The notes under the pieces were generated by a model. The model had not been told where the DNA came from, ran no database searches, and worked only from the letters and a program-made list of their open reading frames with translations. Below are positions 1 to 8,013 of a stretch of 64,000 nt of DNA, one piece after another. A program made the translations under genes and the position numbers. How positions within the stretch are numbered: the first letter of the stretch is position 1; every line of letters begins with the position of its first letter. Origin of the DNA: Bradyrhizobium frederickii (lineage in GTDB: Bacteria; Pseudomonadota; Alphaproteobacteria; Rhizobiales; Xanthobacteraceae); the NCBI RefSeq assembly GCF_004570865.1, contig NZ_SPQS01000014.1, positions 62,001 through 126,000 of the forward strand, in the 5' to 3' direction.

Positions 1-369
1 GCGGCCGGGGAATTTCTTGGCGGCGGATTTCACCAGCTCGGGATCACGCACCGCCGCCGTGCCGATGATGACGCGGGTGATGCCCTTGTCGAGCCAGGCT
101 TCGACGGTCTTGAGATCGCGAATGCCGCCGCCGAGCTGCACCGGAATCCTGATCGTCTTCAGCATCGCCTCGACGGCCTCGGCATTGACCGGTTTGCCGG
201 CAAAGGCGCCATCGAGATCGACGACGTGGAGATACTCAAAGCCCTGCTCGACGAAGCTCTGCGCCTGCGCCGCCGGATTGAGGTTGAACACGGTCGCGCG
301 CGCCATGTCGCCTTGCTCGAGGCGCACGCACTGGCCGTTCTTGAGGTCGATCGCGGGAAACAGAATCAT
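1..369 (-). CDS. hisA: HisA, phosphoribosyl-formimino-AICAR-P isomerase (partial)
   Basis: Only the N-terminal 123 codons are in the window; the 3' end lies beyond base 1. The protein opens with MILFPAIDLKNGQCVRL, the first strand of the HisA (beta/alpha)8 barrel including the catalytic Asp of AIDL, and continues with HVVDLDGA and QLGGGIR, the phosphate-binding region shared by HisA and HisF. The enzyme performs the Amadori isomerisation of ProFAR to PRFAR, the fourth step of histidine synthesis, in the cytosol. It lies downstream of hisB, a DUF2628 gene and hisH on the same strand; hisF would be expected next, outside the window. A repeat of about 130 bp separates it from hisH. Confidence 0.95.
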   Translation of the reverse strand, partial: MILFPAIDLKNGQCVRLEQGDMARATVFNLNPAAQAQSFVEQGFEYLHVVDLDGAFAGKPVNAEAVEAMLKTIRIPVQLGGGIRDLKTVEAWLDKGITRVIIGTAAVRDPELVKSAAKKFPGR

Positions 370-400
370 GATTGAGCCAGGATTTTTCCGCGCACACGGT

Positions 401-527
401 GCGCTCCCTCCCCCCTTGTGGGGGAGGGTTGGGGAGAGGGGTAGCCGCGGGCACCGCCGTCGGGGCTTACCCCCCTCCCGAACGCTGCGCGTTCGACCTC
501 CCCCACAAGGGGGGAGGTGACAAGAGA
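401..527. repeat. Palindromic intergenic repeat, family A (hisH-hisA gap)
   Basis: Two inverted arms, each beginning with a run such as CTCCCCCCTTGTGGGGGAGG, flank a short GC-rich spacer. The left arm starts with GGTGCGCTCCCT. The same arms recur near 3227, 7241, 29118 and 40380. It can fold into strong hairpins and lies inside the his gene cluster. Confidence 0.85.
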
Positions 528-541
528 GAGCGAAGCGGCCA

Positions 542-1192
542 TCACGGTTTCCATCGCAAGAAGTTCGAGATCAGGGCCAGGCCGAAGCGCTGGCTCTTCT
601 CGGGGTGAAATTGCGTGCCGATGGCGGTGTCCTTGCCCACGATCGCGGTGACGGGCCCGCCGTAATCGGCGCGCGCGAGCACGTCGGCCTCGTTGGCCGC
701 ATTGAGGTGATAGGAGTGCACGAAATAAGCGTGCTGGCCCTTCGGGCCGAGCGGCAGCTTGTTCAGCACCGGATGCTCCTGCAGCAGGTCGAGCGTATTC
801 CAGCCCATGTGCGGGATCTTCAGGCTCTCGTCGCGCGGCGTGATCTTCTCGACGTCGCCGCCGATCCAGTTCAGGCCCTCGGTGATGACGTGCTCCTTGC
901 CGCGGCTCGCCATCAGCTGCATGCCGACACAGATGCCGAAGAACGGCCGCGCCTTGACGCGCACCGCTTCCGTGATCGCCTCGACCATGCCGTTGACGGC
1001 ATCGAGCCCGCGCCGGCAATCGGCGAACGCGCCGACGCCCGGCAGCACCAGACGATCAGCCTCGTAAGCCTGGTCGGGATCGCTGGTAACGAAGACTTTT
1101 TGCGGGTTGTCCAGGCTGCGCGCGGCGCGCTCGAAAGCCTTTGCGGCGGAATGCAGATTGCCGGAACCGTAATCGATGATGGCGACGCTCAT
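542..1192 (-). CDS. hisH: HisH, glutamine amidotransferase subunit of imidazole glycerol phosphate synthase
   Basis: A class I (triad) glutamine amidotransferase of 216 residues, the normal HisH length. It opens with MSVAIIDYGSGNL; the nucleophile is Cys88 in GICVGMQ and the His/Glu pair is His196/Glu198 in QFHPEKS. It releases ammonia from glutamine and channels it to HisF, which makes imidazole glycerol phosphate and AICAR. The ATG overlaps the stop of the upstream DUF2628 gene by 4 bases, which supports this start and suggests translational coupling. A palindromic repeat lies between it and hisA. Confidence 0.95.
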   Translation of the reverse strand: MSVAIIDYGSGNLHSAAKAFERAARSLDNPQKVFVTSDPDQAYEADRLVLPGVGAFADCRRGLDAVNGMVEAITEAVRVKARPFFGICVGMQLMASRGKEHVITEGLNWIGGDVEKITPRDESLKIPHMGWNTLDLLQEHPVLNKLPLGPKGQHAYFVHSYHLNAANEADVLARADYGGPVTAIVGKDTAIGTQFHPEKSQRFGLALISNFLRWKP

Positions 1193-1719
1193 CTTGACCC
1201 TCCCGGTTCTGGAAACAACCCGATGATGCCGCCGGCCGGAATCGGCGGCGGATTCGAGAATTGCTGGCCCGGCACATTGCGGGTCGGCGGCGGACCGCCG
1301 CGATCGACGGCCCATTGATCGTTGACGATGCCGTGCTGCTTCTGGCTCCAGCGCTCGAAAAAGCGGCGCTCGGCGGTGTCCTCGTCGTCGCCGACCACCA
1401 CGTCGAGCTGGCGCCATTTGCCGCGCGACAGCGTCCAGCGCCGCAGGCTCGAGGCCTCCAGACCCATCAGCAGCGCGACGATGACATCGGCGAAGAAGAT
1501 CGAAGCACGTCCGATACCGAGGCTCGACAGCCCCGCATTGAACGCGGCGACGAAGATCAGATAGCCGATCAGCGCCAGCCACAGCCGATGCCACAGCAGC
1601 CAGAACGGTCCCAAGATCATCGCCCAGAAATGGAAACCGTCGCGCACGAACACGAACTTGTCGGTCGCGCGCAGATCGGCTCCGGCAGGGGAGGGCGCAT
1701 GAACTGTGTAGACAGGCAT
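1189..1719 (-). CDS. DUF2628 membrane protein in the his cluster
   Basis: A protein of 176 residues. The N-terminal part holds a VRDGFHFWAMILGP motif and then hydrophobic stretches at about residues 35-65 and 75-95, as in DUF2628 inner-membrane proteins; the C-terminal third is Pro/Gly-rich and probably disordered (VDRGGPPPTRN, FSNPPPIPAGG). Function is unknown. It sits between hisB (64 bases upstream) and hisH (4-base overlap), so it is almost certainly co-transcribed with histidine genes, although nothing in the sequence suggests an enzymatic step in the pathway. Confidence 0.85.
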   Translation of the reverse strand: MPVYTVHAPSPAGADLRATDKFVFVRDGFHFWAMILGPFWLLWHRLWLALIGYLIFVAAFNAGLSSLGIGRASIFFADVIVALLMGLEASSLRRWTLSRGKWRQLDVVVGDDEDTAERRFFERWSQKQHGIVNDQWAVDRGGPPPTRNVPGQQFSNPPPIPAGGIIGLFPEPGGSR

Positions 1720-1783
1720 GGTGATGCCCCGTTCCTAGCAAGTCAGTGATACCGCAGGCGGCGCGTGCCGCCGGGGAGAGACG

Positions 1784-2377
1784 TCAGCCGCCGAGCGAGC
1801 CCTTGGTGGACGGGATCTCGCCCGCCGCTTTCGGATCGATCGCGACCGCCGTGCGCAGCGCCCGCGCCAGACCCTTGAAGCAAGACTCGGCGATATGATG
1901 GCTGTTATCGCCATATAGGGTCTCGACGTGCAGAGTCACGCCGGCGTTGATGGCAAAGGCCTGGAACCACTCGCGCACCAGCTCGGTGTCGAACTCGCCG
2001 ATCTTGTCGCGGGGGAAGTCGGCCTTGAACACCAGGAACGGGCGGCCCGAAATGTCGATGACCACGCGCGACAGCGTCTCGTCCATGGGCATGTGCACGC
2101 CGGCATAGCGGGTGATGCCCGCCATGTTGCCGAGCGCCTGCTTGACCGCCTGGCCGAGCGCGATGCCGGTGTCTTCGGTGGTATGGTGATAATCAATGTG
2201 CAGATCGCCCACCGCCCTGACCGTGAGGTCGATGCGGGAATGGCGGGCGAGGAGATCGAGCATATGGTCGAAAAAGCCGATGCCGGTCGCGATATTGGCC
2301 ACGCCGGTGCCATCGAGGTTCACGGAGACCTCGATCTCGGTTTCCTTGGTCTTGCGCTTGATCGTCGCGGTGCGCAT
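1784..2377 (-). CDS. hisB: HisB, imidazoleglycerol-phosphate dehydratase
   Basis: A monofunctional dehydratase of 197 residues, the usual size. It converts imidazole glycerol phosphate to imidazole acetol phosphate with two Mn ions. Metal-binding motifs are visible: GFFDHMLD with LARHS near residues 33-46, DYHHTTED near 65-72 and DNSHHIAE near 160-167. It begins a minus-strand cluster hisB, DUF2628, hisH, hisA. The divergent hslV starts 249 bases away, so the his promoter must lie in that gap, which also holds a palindromic repeat at 2399-2449. Confidence 0.97.
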   Translation of the reverse strand: MRTATIKRKTKETEIEVSVNLDGTGVANIATGIGFFDHMLDLLARHSRIDLTVRAVGDLHIDYHHTTEDTGIALGQAVKQALGNMAGITRYAGVHMPMDETLSRVVIDISGRPFLVFKADFPRDKIGEFDTELVREWFQAFAINAGVTLHVETLYGDNSHHIAESCFKGLARALRTAVAIDPKAAGEIPSTKGSLGG

Positions 2378-2398
2378 TGAAGGCTTTCGCTTCTATTT

Positions 2399-2449
2399 GA
2401 GCATGATCCTGCTCGGAAAACCGGTACCCGCTTTTCCGGGATCATGCTC
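2399..2449. repeat. Palindromic repeat, family F (GCATGATC type)
   Basis: An inverted repeat whose ends are GAGCATGATC and GATCATGCTC, with internal GGAAAA and TTTTCC arms. A second copy in the opposite orientation lies at 54397-54443. It sits between the divergent hisB and hslV genes. Confidence 0.85.
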
Positions 2450-2626
2450 GGGGCCGAAAACGCCAGTCTCTTAACAGCCAAATGACACCTTCGCTACTGC
2501 GGGAACGGCCGGCCGGGCCTCTACTTCTGCCTATGGTGAGCGAAATTCGGCCCGGAACGGCCCGTTGTGCCCAGGTTGTCCCCTTGTCCGCGACCGCCTA
2601 AATCAAGCGGACAACGAGGATCATTC

Positions 2627-3187
2627 ATGCAGGATTCCCAGAACAGCTCCCCTGGCTGGCACGGCACCACGATCTTGACGGTCCGCAAGGGCGGCAGGGT
2701 GGTGGTTGGCGGCGACGGCCAGGTTTCGATCGGCCAGACCGTGATCAAGTCCAACGCCAAGAAGGTGCGAAAGCTCGGCAAGGGCGACGTGATCGGCGGC
2801 TTTGCCGGCGCAACCGCCGACGCCTTCACCCTGTTCGAGCGGCTGGAGGCCAAGCTCGAGCAATATCCGGGGCAGCTGACCCGGGCCGCGGTGGAGCTGG
2901 CCAAGGACTGGCGCACCGACCGCTATTTGCGGCGGCTGGAGGCCATGATGATCGTGGCCGACAAGGACGTCTCCCTGGTGCTGACAGGCACCGGCGACGT
3001 GCTGGAGCCCGAGGCCGGCGTGATGGCGATCGGCTCCGGCGGCAATTACGCGCTGGCGGCGGCACGGGCCCTGCTCGACACCGACAAGGACGCCGAGACC
3101 ATCGTCCGCCGCTCCATGGACATCGCCGCCGATATCTGCGTCTACACCAACCGCAGCTTGACCATCGAGAGCCTGGCGACGGGGTAG
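2627..3187 (+). CDS. hslV: HslV, peptidase subunit of the HslVU protease
   Basis: A threonine protease of 186 residues. The ATG at 2627 follows a GAGGA ribosome site; the short leader MQDSQNSSPGWHG would be removed so that Thr14 of HGTTILTVRK becomes the N-terminal nucleophile. GDGQVSIGQTV and IGSGGNYALAAARAL are typical HslV strands. It forms a double hexamer capped by the HslU ATPase and degrades misfolded and regulatory proteins in the cytosol. Its partner hslU is on the same strand at 4585, separated by an acetyltransferase and a DUF2585 gene. I saw no clear heat-shock promoter upstream. Confidence 0.97.
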   Translation: MQDSQNSSPGWHGTTILTVRKGGRVVVGGDGQVSIGQTVIKSNAKKVRKLGKGDVIGGFAGATADAFTLFERLEAKLEQYPGQLTRAAVELAKDWRTDRYLRRLEAMMIVADKDVSLVLTGTGDVLEPEAGVMAIGSGGNYALAAARALLDTDKDAETIVRRSMDIAADICVYTNRSLTIESLATG

Positions 3188-3226
3188 GCTTGTTGGACAT
3201 GAGCTCAGCCGTCGCTCCGACGCAGG

Positions 3227-3384
3227 TGCGCTCCCTCCCCCCTTGTGGGGGAGGGCTGGGGAGGGGGGTAGCCCAGCAAAAGGTATCGGTTGTTGATGAT
3301 GCACCAAGTGCGGTCGCGCCACGGAAAGAATCCCCGTGGGGCACCCCCCTCCCTGCCCCTCCCCCACAAGGGGGGAGGGAACGG
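3227..3384. repeat. Palindromic intergenic repeat, family A
   Basis: Left arm starts with GGTGCGCTCCCTCCCCCCTT and the right arm ends in CCCCACAAGGGGGGAGGG. It has the same inverted arms as the copy at 401-527, with a different spacer, and fills the hslV to acetyltransferase gap. Confidence 0.85.
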
Positions 3385-3431
3385 AGAGAGCCCCGTCATC
3401 GGCCGAACTCAATTCGCCTTCGGCTCAAGCT

Positions 3432-3917
3432 ATGACCACCACCTACACCTTCCATCCCATGACCGCCGCCCACCTGCCGCTGATCCGGCGATGGCTGGGC
3501 GAGGCCCATGTGCGGGACTGGTGGGGCGATCCGGACGAGCAGTTTGCGCTCGTCAGCGGCGATCTCGATGAACCGGCCATGGACCAGTTCATCGTGTTGG
3601 CCGGCCAGCAGCCCCTGGGCTATCTTCAGTGCTACCGCCTCACCGCCTGGAATACGGGCTTTGGGCCGCAACCGGAGGGCACGCGTGGGATCGACCAGTT
3701 CATCGGCGAAAGCGACATGATCGGACGCGGTCACGGCTCGGCCTTCATCCGCCAGTTTGTCGATGAGCAGTTTCGCAGCGGCCTGCCGCGCATGGTCACC
3801 GATCCCGATCCGCTCAACGCCCGCGCCTTGCGTGCCTATGAGAAGGCCGGTTTCGTCCGCGACCGCGTGGTGGAGACGCCGGATGGGCCCGCGCTGCTGA
3901 TGGTGCGTGAACCATGA
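3432..3917 (+). CDS. GNAT-family acetyltransferase, AAC(6')-like
   Basis: A GNAT acetyltransferase of 161 residues. It opens with YTFHPMTAAHLPLIRRWL and EAHVRDWWGDP, typical of the aminoglycoside 6'-acetyltransferase and siderophore-type branch. The acetyl-CoA pyrophosphate loop is MIGRGHGSAF near residues 96-105, and NARALRAYEKAGF near 127-139 is the C-terminal part of the fold. It transfers acetyl from acetyl-CoA to an amine; the substrate cannot be read from the sequence and a resistance role is not implied. The stop overlaps the next start (ATGA), so it is coupled to the DUF2585 gene. The start at 3432 was chosen because it follows the repeat and fits family length. Confidence 0.85.
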   Translation: MTTTYTFHPMTAAHLPLIRRWLGEAHVRDWWGDPDEQFALVSGDLDEPAMDQFIVLAGQQPLGYLQCYRLTAWNTGFGPQPEGTRGIDQFIGESDMIGRGHGSAFIRQFVDEQFRSGLPRMVTDPDPLNARALRAYEKAGFVRDRVVETPDGPALLMVREP

Positions 3918-4531
3918 CGCTGGTCCACGCGCGCGAGAGCAAGGTCTCGTTTCCGCCGCTCGCCTGGGCCGGCATCGCGCTGCTGCTGCTGGCGCTGCAA
4001 GCCGCGATCCTGCTTGCGATGGGCCGTGTGCCGATCTGCACCTGCGGCTATGTCAAGCTGTGGCACGGCGTGGTGAACAGTTCGGAGAACTCCCAGCACA
4101 TCGCCGACTGGTACACTTTCTCGCACGTTCTGCACGGCTTCCTGTTCTACGGCCTGACCTGGCTGCTGTTCGCGCGCCTGCCGTTCCTGCCCCTCTCCTG
4201 GCCGGCACGGCTGATCGTCGCCATGCTGATCGAAGGCGCCTGGGAGATCGTCGAGAACTCGCCCTTCATCATCGAGCGCTACCGCGCCGGCACGATCTCG
4301 CTGGATTATTTCGGCGACAGCATCGTCAACTCGGTCTCCGACAATCTGGCCATGGTGCTCGGGTTCCTCGCCGCGCGAGCGCTGCCTGTCACTGCGACCG
4401 TCCTGCTCGGGCTCGCCTTCGAGATCATGCTGGCGCTTCACATTCGCGACAATCTGACGCTCAACATCCTGATGCTGATCCATCCGATCGAGGCCGTGAA
4501 GCAATGGCAATCCGGCCCGCCGATCATCTGA
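3914..4531 (+). CDS. DUF2585 (UPF0314) membrane protein
   Basis: A protein of 205 residues with four or five hydrophobic segments (about residues 16-36, 74-92, 98-112, 145-165). The signature CTCGYVKLWHGVVNSSENSQ near residues 42-61 and EGAWEIVENSPFIIERY near 106-122 identify the DUF2585 family, which is largely restricted to Alphaproteobacteria and has no known function. The conserved Cys, Glu, Asn and His residues facing the same loops suggest a catalytic or binding site, but that is inference. It overlaps the acetyltransferase by 4 bases and precedes hslU by 53. Confidence 0.88.
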   Translation: MTLVHARESKVSFPPLAWAGIALLLLALQAAILLAMGRVPICTCGYVKLWHGVVNSSENSQHIADWYTFSHVLHGFLFYGLTWLLFARLPFLPLSWPARLIVAMLIEGAWEIVENSPFIIERYRAGTISLDYFGDSIVNSVSDNLAMVLGFLAARALPVTATVLLGLAFEIMLALHIRDNLTLNILMLIHPIEAVKQWQSGPPII

Positions 4532-4584
4532 CGGTCGAAAAAAGCGGCTTGTCCTACCCCGCAACTGACCCTAGCTAAGGTCCC

Positions 4585-5889
<1,305 letters not shown>

Positions 5890-5909
5890 ATCGCCAGGCC
5901 CGCGCTATT

Positions 5910-6092
5910 CATTCCGGCGTCGTCCCCGCGAACGCGGGACCCAACCACAAGCGGTCCTTGTTAGAACAGATGGCGGCTCCGATCCCGGCACACACGACCT
6001 TCTGTGGTTATGGGTCCCGGGTCGCGCGGAGCCTGTCATCGGGCCGCGCTTTGCGCGGACCCGGTGGCTTGCCCGGGACGACAGCGGAGTTT
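5910..6092. repeat. Mosaic palindromic repeat, family B
   Basis: Inverted elements built around GTCGTCCC...GGGACCC and TGTGGTTATGGGTCCCGGG, ending CCCGGGACGACAGCGGA. Related copies are seen near 18196, 24594, 48386, 59706 and 60445. It fills the gap between hslU and the membrane protein at 6112. Confidence 0.8.
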
Positions 6093-6111
6093 GGCGCGCG
6101 GCGGGTGCCAC

Positions 6112-7236
6112 GTGCCCGCTAACATCTGGCAAAATCCCTGGCGGCTGCTGCTCGCGATCAACGCGGCGGTCATCGTCGGCGTGTTCGTTCACAAGATCCA
6201 GCTGCCGCCCTACGTCCCCTACATCCACCTCCTGGTCGACTACCATTTCGGCTTCATCAAGCGCGCGCTGATCGGAGCCATCGTCGCGCTGGTCACGGAC
6301 AAGGTGCCGGTCTGGCTGATCTTTGCGCTCGGCGGCGTGACATGGCTGGTGACATCAGCGCTGTTCTCAAGACTCTTTCAGAAAACGTTCGGCTTCACCG
6401 CGAGGACGCTGCCGCTGTTCGTCTTCATGGCGGGATCGCCGTTCTTCCTGAAGAACTTCATGCACACGCTCGGCCATTTCGACATCTACGGCTGTGCGCT
6501 GGCGCTCGTCCTGCTGCTGATGCCGGCGCGCTCGCTGCTGTTCGTCGCCACGGCAGCGCTGTTCGCGGTCATCCTCGTGCTGATCCACCACATTCATCTG
6601 CTGATGTATGTGCCGACGATCTTCACCATCGTCTTGGTCAGGCATTATCTCGCTTACGGGCTCGATCGCAGCAATGTCGCCTTCGGCATCGTTGCCTTGT
6701 TCATCGTCTCCGCGCTGTTCCTTGCCGCGCAATTTTGGGGAACGATGCCGATCCCGGAAGCGGATTTCGTCGCCTATTTGAAAACGCGCATGGCCGATCC
6801 GTCCCGAAACGACCTCCTGCAATTCGCCTATATCTGGTATCAGCCGCTGGCGAAGGAGATTTCGGACACCTGGGGCCGCCTGCCGCACAACATCCTCGGC
6901 GTGCCCGTGTTCGCGCTGCTGATCTGGCTGCACACGCCGCTGTGGCGCTATTTTGCCAAGCTGATCGGGGCGCTTGCCAGCGAGATGCACCGCCGCCTGG
7001 TGATCGCGGCGCTGGCCGGCGTCAGCCTCGGCTACCTCGTGATGTTCGCGATGGTGTTCGACTATTCGCGCTGGATCTCGAACTGGGCGGTCTGCATGTT
7101 CCTGATCCTGCACGCCGTGAAGATGCTGCCGGCGGCACGCGAGACGGAGTTGATTCCGGCGAAAGATCAGAAGACGAATATCTTCGGCTTGGTCCTCACG
7201 CTGATCCCGCGCGTCGGCATCATCCGGCCGTTCTAG
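6112..7236 (+). CDS. Polytopic inner-membrane protein, unknown function
   Basis: A protein of 374 residues if it starts at the GTG at 6112. An in-frame start 108 bases upstream would be inside the family B repeat and is less likely. Roughly ten hydrophobic segments are visible, among them WRLLLAINAAVIVGVFV, VWLIFALGGVTWLVTSALF, LFVATAALFAVILVLIHHIH and VIAALAGVSLGYLVMFAMVF. Acidic/aromatic loops such as DYHFGFIKRALIGA follow TM1. I do not recognise the family; the topology and length resemble polyisoprenyl-linked glycosyltransferases or polymer-assembly proteins, but no diagnostic motif is present. It is flanked by repeats on both sides and looks monocistronic. Confidence 0.75.
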   Translation: MPANIWQNPWRLLLAINAAVIVGVFVHKIQLPPYVPYIHLLVDYHFGFIKRALIGAIVALVTDKVPVWLIFALGGVTWLVTSALFSRLFQKTFGFTARTLPLFVFMAGSPFFLKNFMHTLGHFDIYGCALALVLLLMPARSLLFVATAALFAVILVLIHHIHLLMYVPTIFTIVLVRHYLAYGLDRSNVAFGIVALFIVSALFLAAQFWGTMPIPEADFVAYLKTRMADPSRNDLLQFAYIWYQPLAKEISDTWGRLPHNILGVPVFALLIWLHTPLWRYFAKLIGALASEMHRRLVIAALAGVSLGYLVMFAMVFDYSRWISNWAVCMFLILHAVKMLPAARETELIPAKDQKTNIFGLVLTLIPRVGIIRPF

Positions 7237-7240
7237 ACGG

Positions 7241-7392
7241 TGCGCTCCCTCTCCCGCTTGCGGGAGAGGGTTGGGGAGAGGGCTCTCTCCGCATAGGGAT
7301 TCCCCAAGAGGAGAGAACCCTCACCCGCCGCGCGGGACGATGCTTCGCATCGCCCGGGCGCGTCGGCCTCTCCCGCAAGCGGGAGAGGCAAG
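7241..7392. repeat. Palindromic intergenic repeat, family A
   Basis: Arms CTCCCTCTCCCGCTTGCGGG and CCTCTCCCGCAAGCGGGAGA in inverted orientation. A variant of the arms at 401 and 3227 in which CTTGTGG is replaced by GCTTGCGG. It lies between two converging genes and could act as a bidirectional terminator. Confidence 0.85.
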
Positions 7393-7415
7393 AGAGACCG
7401 CACACGTCGGGACTG

Positions 7416-8013
7416 CTAAACTCTCGCCCGCCTGATCCGCACATACAGCGCGCCCTCGCCGCCGTGGCCGATATGCGCCGTCTCGAAGCCGACGATGAAG
7501 GCGCGGAATTCCGGCAGGCTCAGCCATTCCGGCACCTGGCGCCGCAGCACGCCGCTTTCGCCGCCGCTGCGGCCCTTGCCGGTGATGACGAGCACGAAGG
7601 TCAGGCCGTCGTGATGGGCGCGGTGCAGAAAGCCGGTCAGCGCGCGATGGGCGCGCGTCTGCGTCATGCCGTGCAGATCGAGCCGCGCCTCGATCTCACT
7701 GCGGCCGCGCGACAATTTTGTGCGCTCGCGCTTGCCGAGCGGCGCCAAGGGCGGGACGGCCGCTTTCGCGGCACGCGGCGCCGGCGCGGCGGCAATCGGC
7801 CGTGGCGATGACGCAGGCCGCGAGACAGATGCTGCGGGCAAAGGCTCGGTGCGCGGAGCGGCATGCGCTTTCGCCGCGCGCTGCTTCCGCAGCGGCTTGA
7901 CCTGCTTGGCGACCGTATCCCACAGCGCGCGCTCCTCCTCGCTCAGCGCGCGGCGGCGCGGCGAGGGGCGAGGGGCGAGGCTCGAGCACGGGCGGACGGG
8001 GCGATCGCTTCAT
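7416..8013 (-). pseudogene. Smr (MutS2 C-terminal) domain protein, frameshifted
   Basis: The C-terminal 141 codons (7416-7841) encode an intact Smr domain: LDLHGMTQTRAHRALTGFL, then VLVITGKGRSGG and the closing GGEGALYVRIRR, the fold of the small MutS-related nucleases. The expected ATG is at 8013, overlapping the mltA stop (ATGA), and begins MKRSPRPPVLEPRPSP. It is then out of frame with the downstream reading frame (RRRALSEEERALWDTVAKQ) that leads into the domain. Removing one 7-bp unit of the tandem CGAGGGG run at 7962-7980 restores one continuous frame. A short product from a TTG at 7841 remains possible. Third gene of the timA-mltA-smr cluster. Confidence 0.8.
7962..7980. repeat. 7-bp tandem repeat that breaks the Smr frame
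   Basis: CGAGGGG is repeated twice and followed by a partial copy CGAGG. It lies about 11 codons into the Smr gene. Loss of one unit, or gain of two, would bring the start codon and the Smr domain into the same frame. Confidence 0.85.

Noticed and set aside
3432..3917. Reading the AAC(6')-like gene as an aminoglycoside resistance determinant
   Set aside because: Only the GNAT fold and a general resemblance are visible; chromosomal context with hslV/hslU suggests a housekeeping acetyltransferase.
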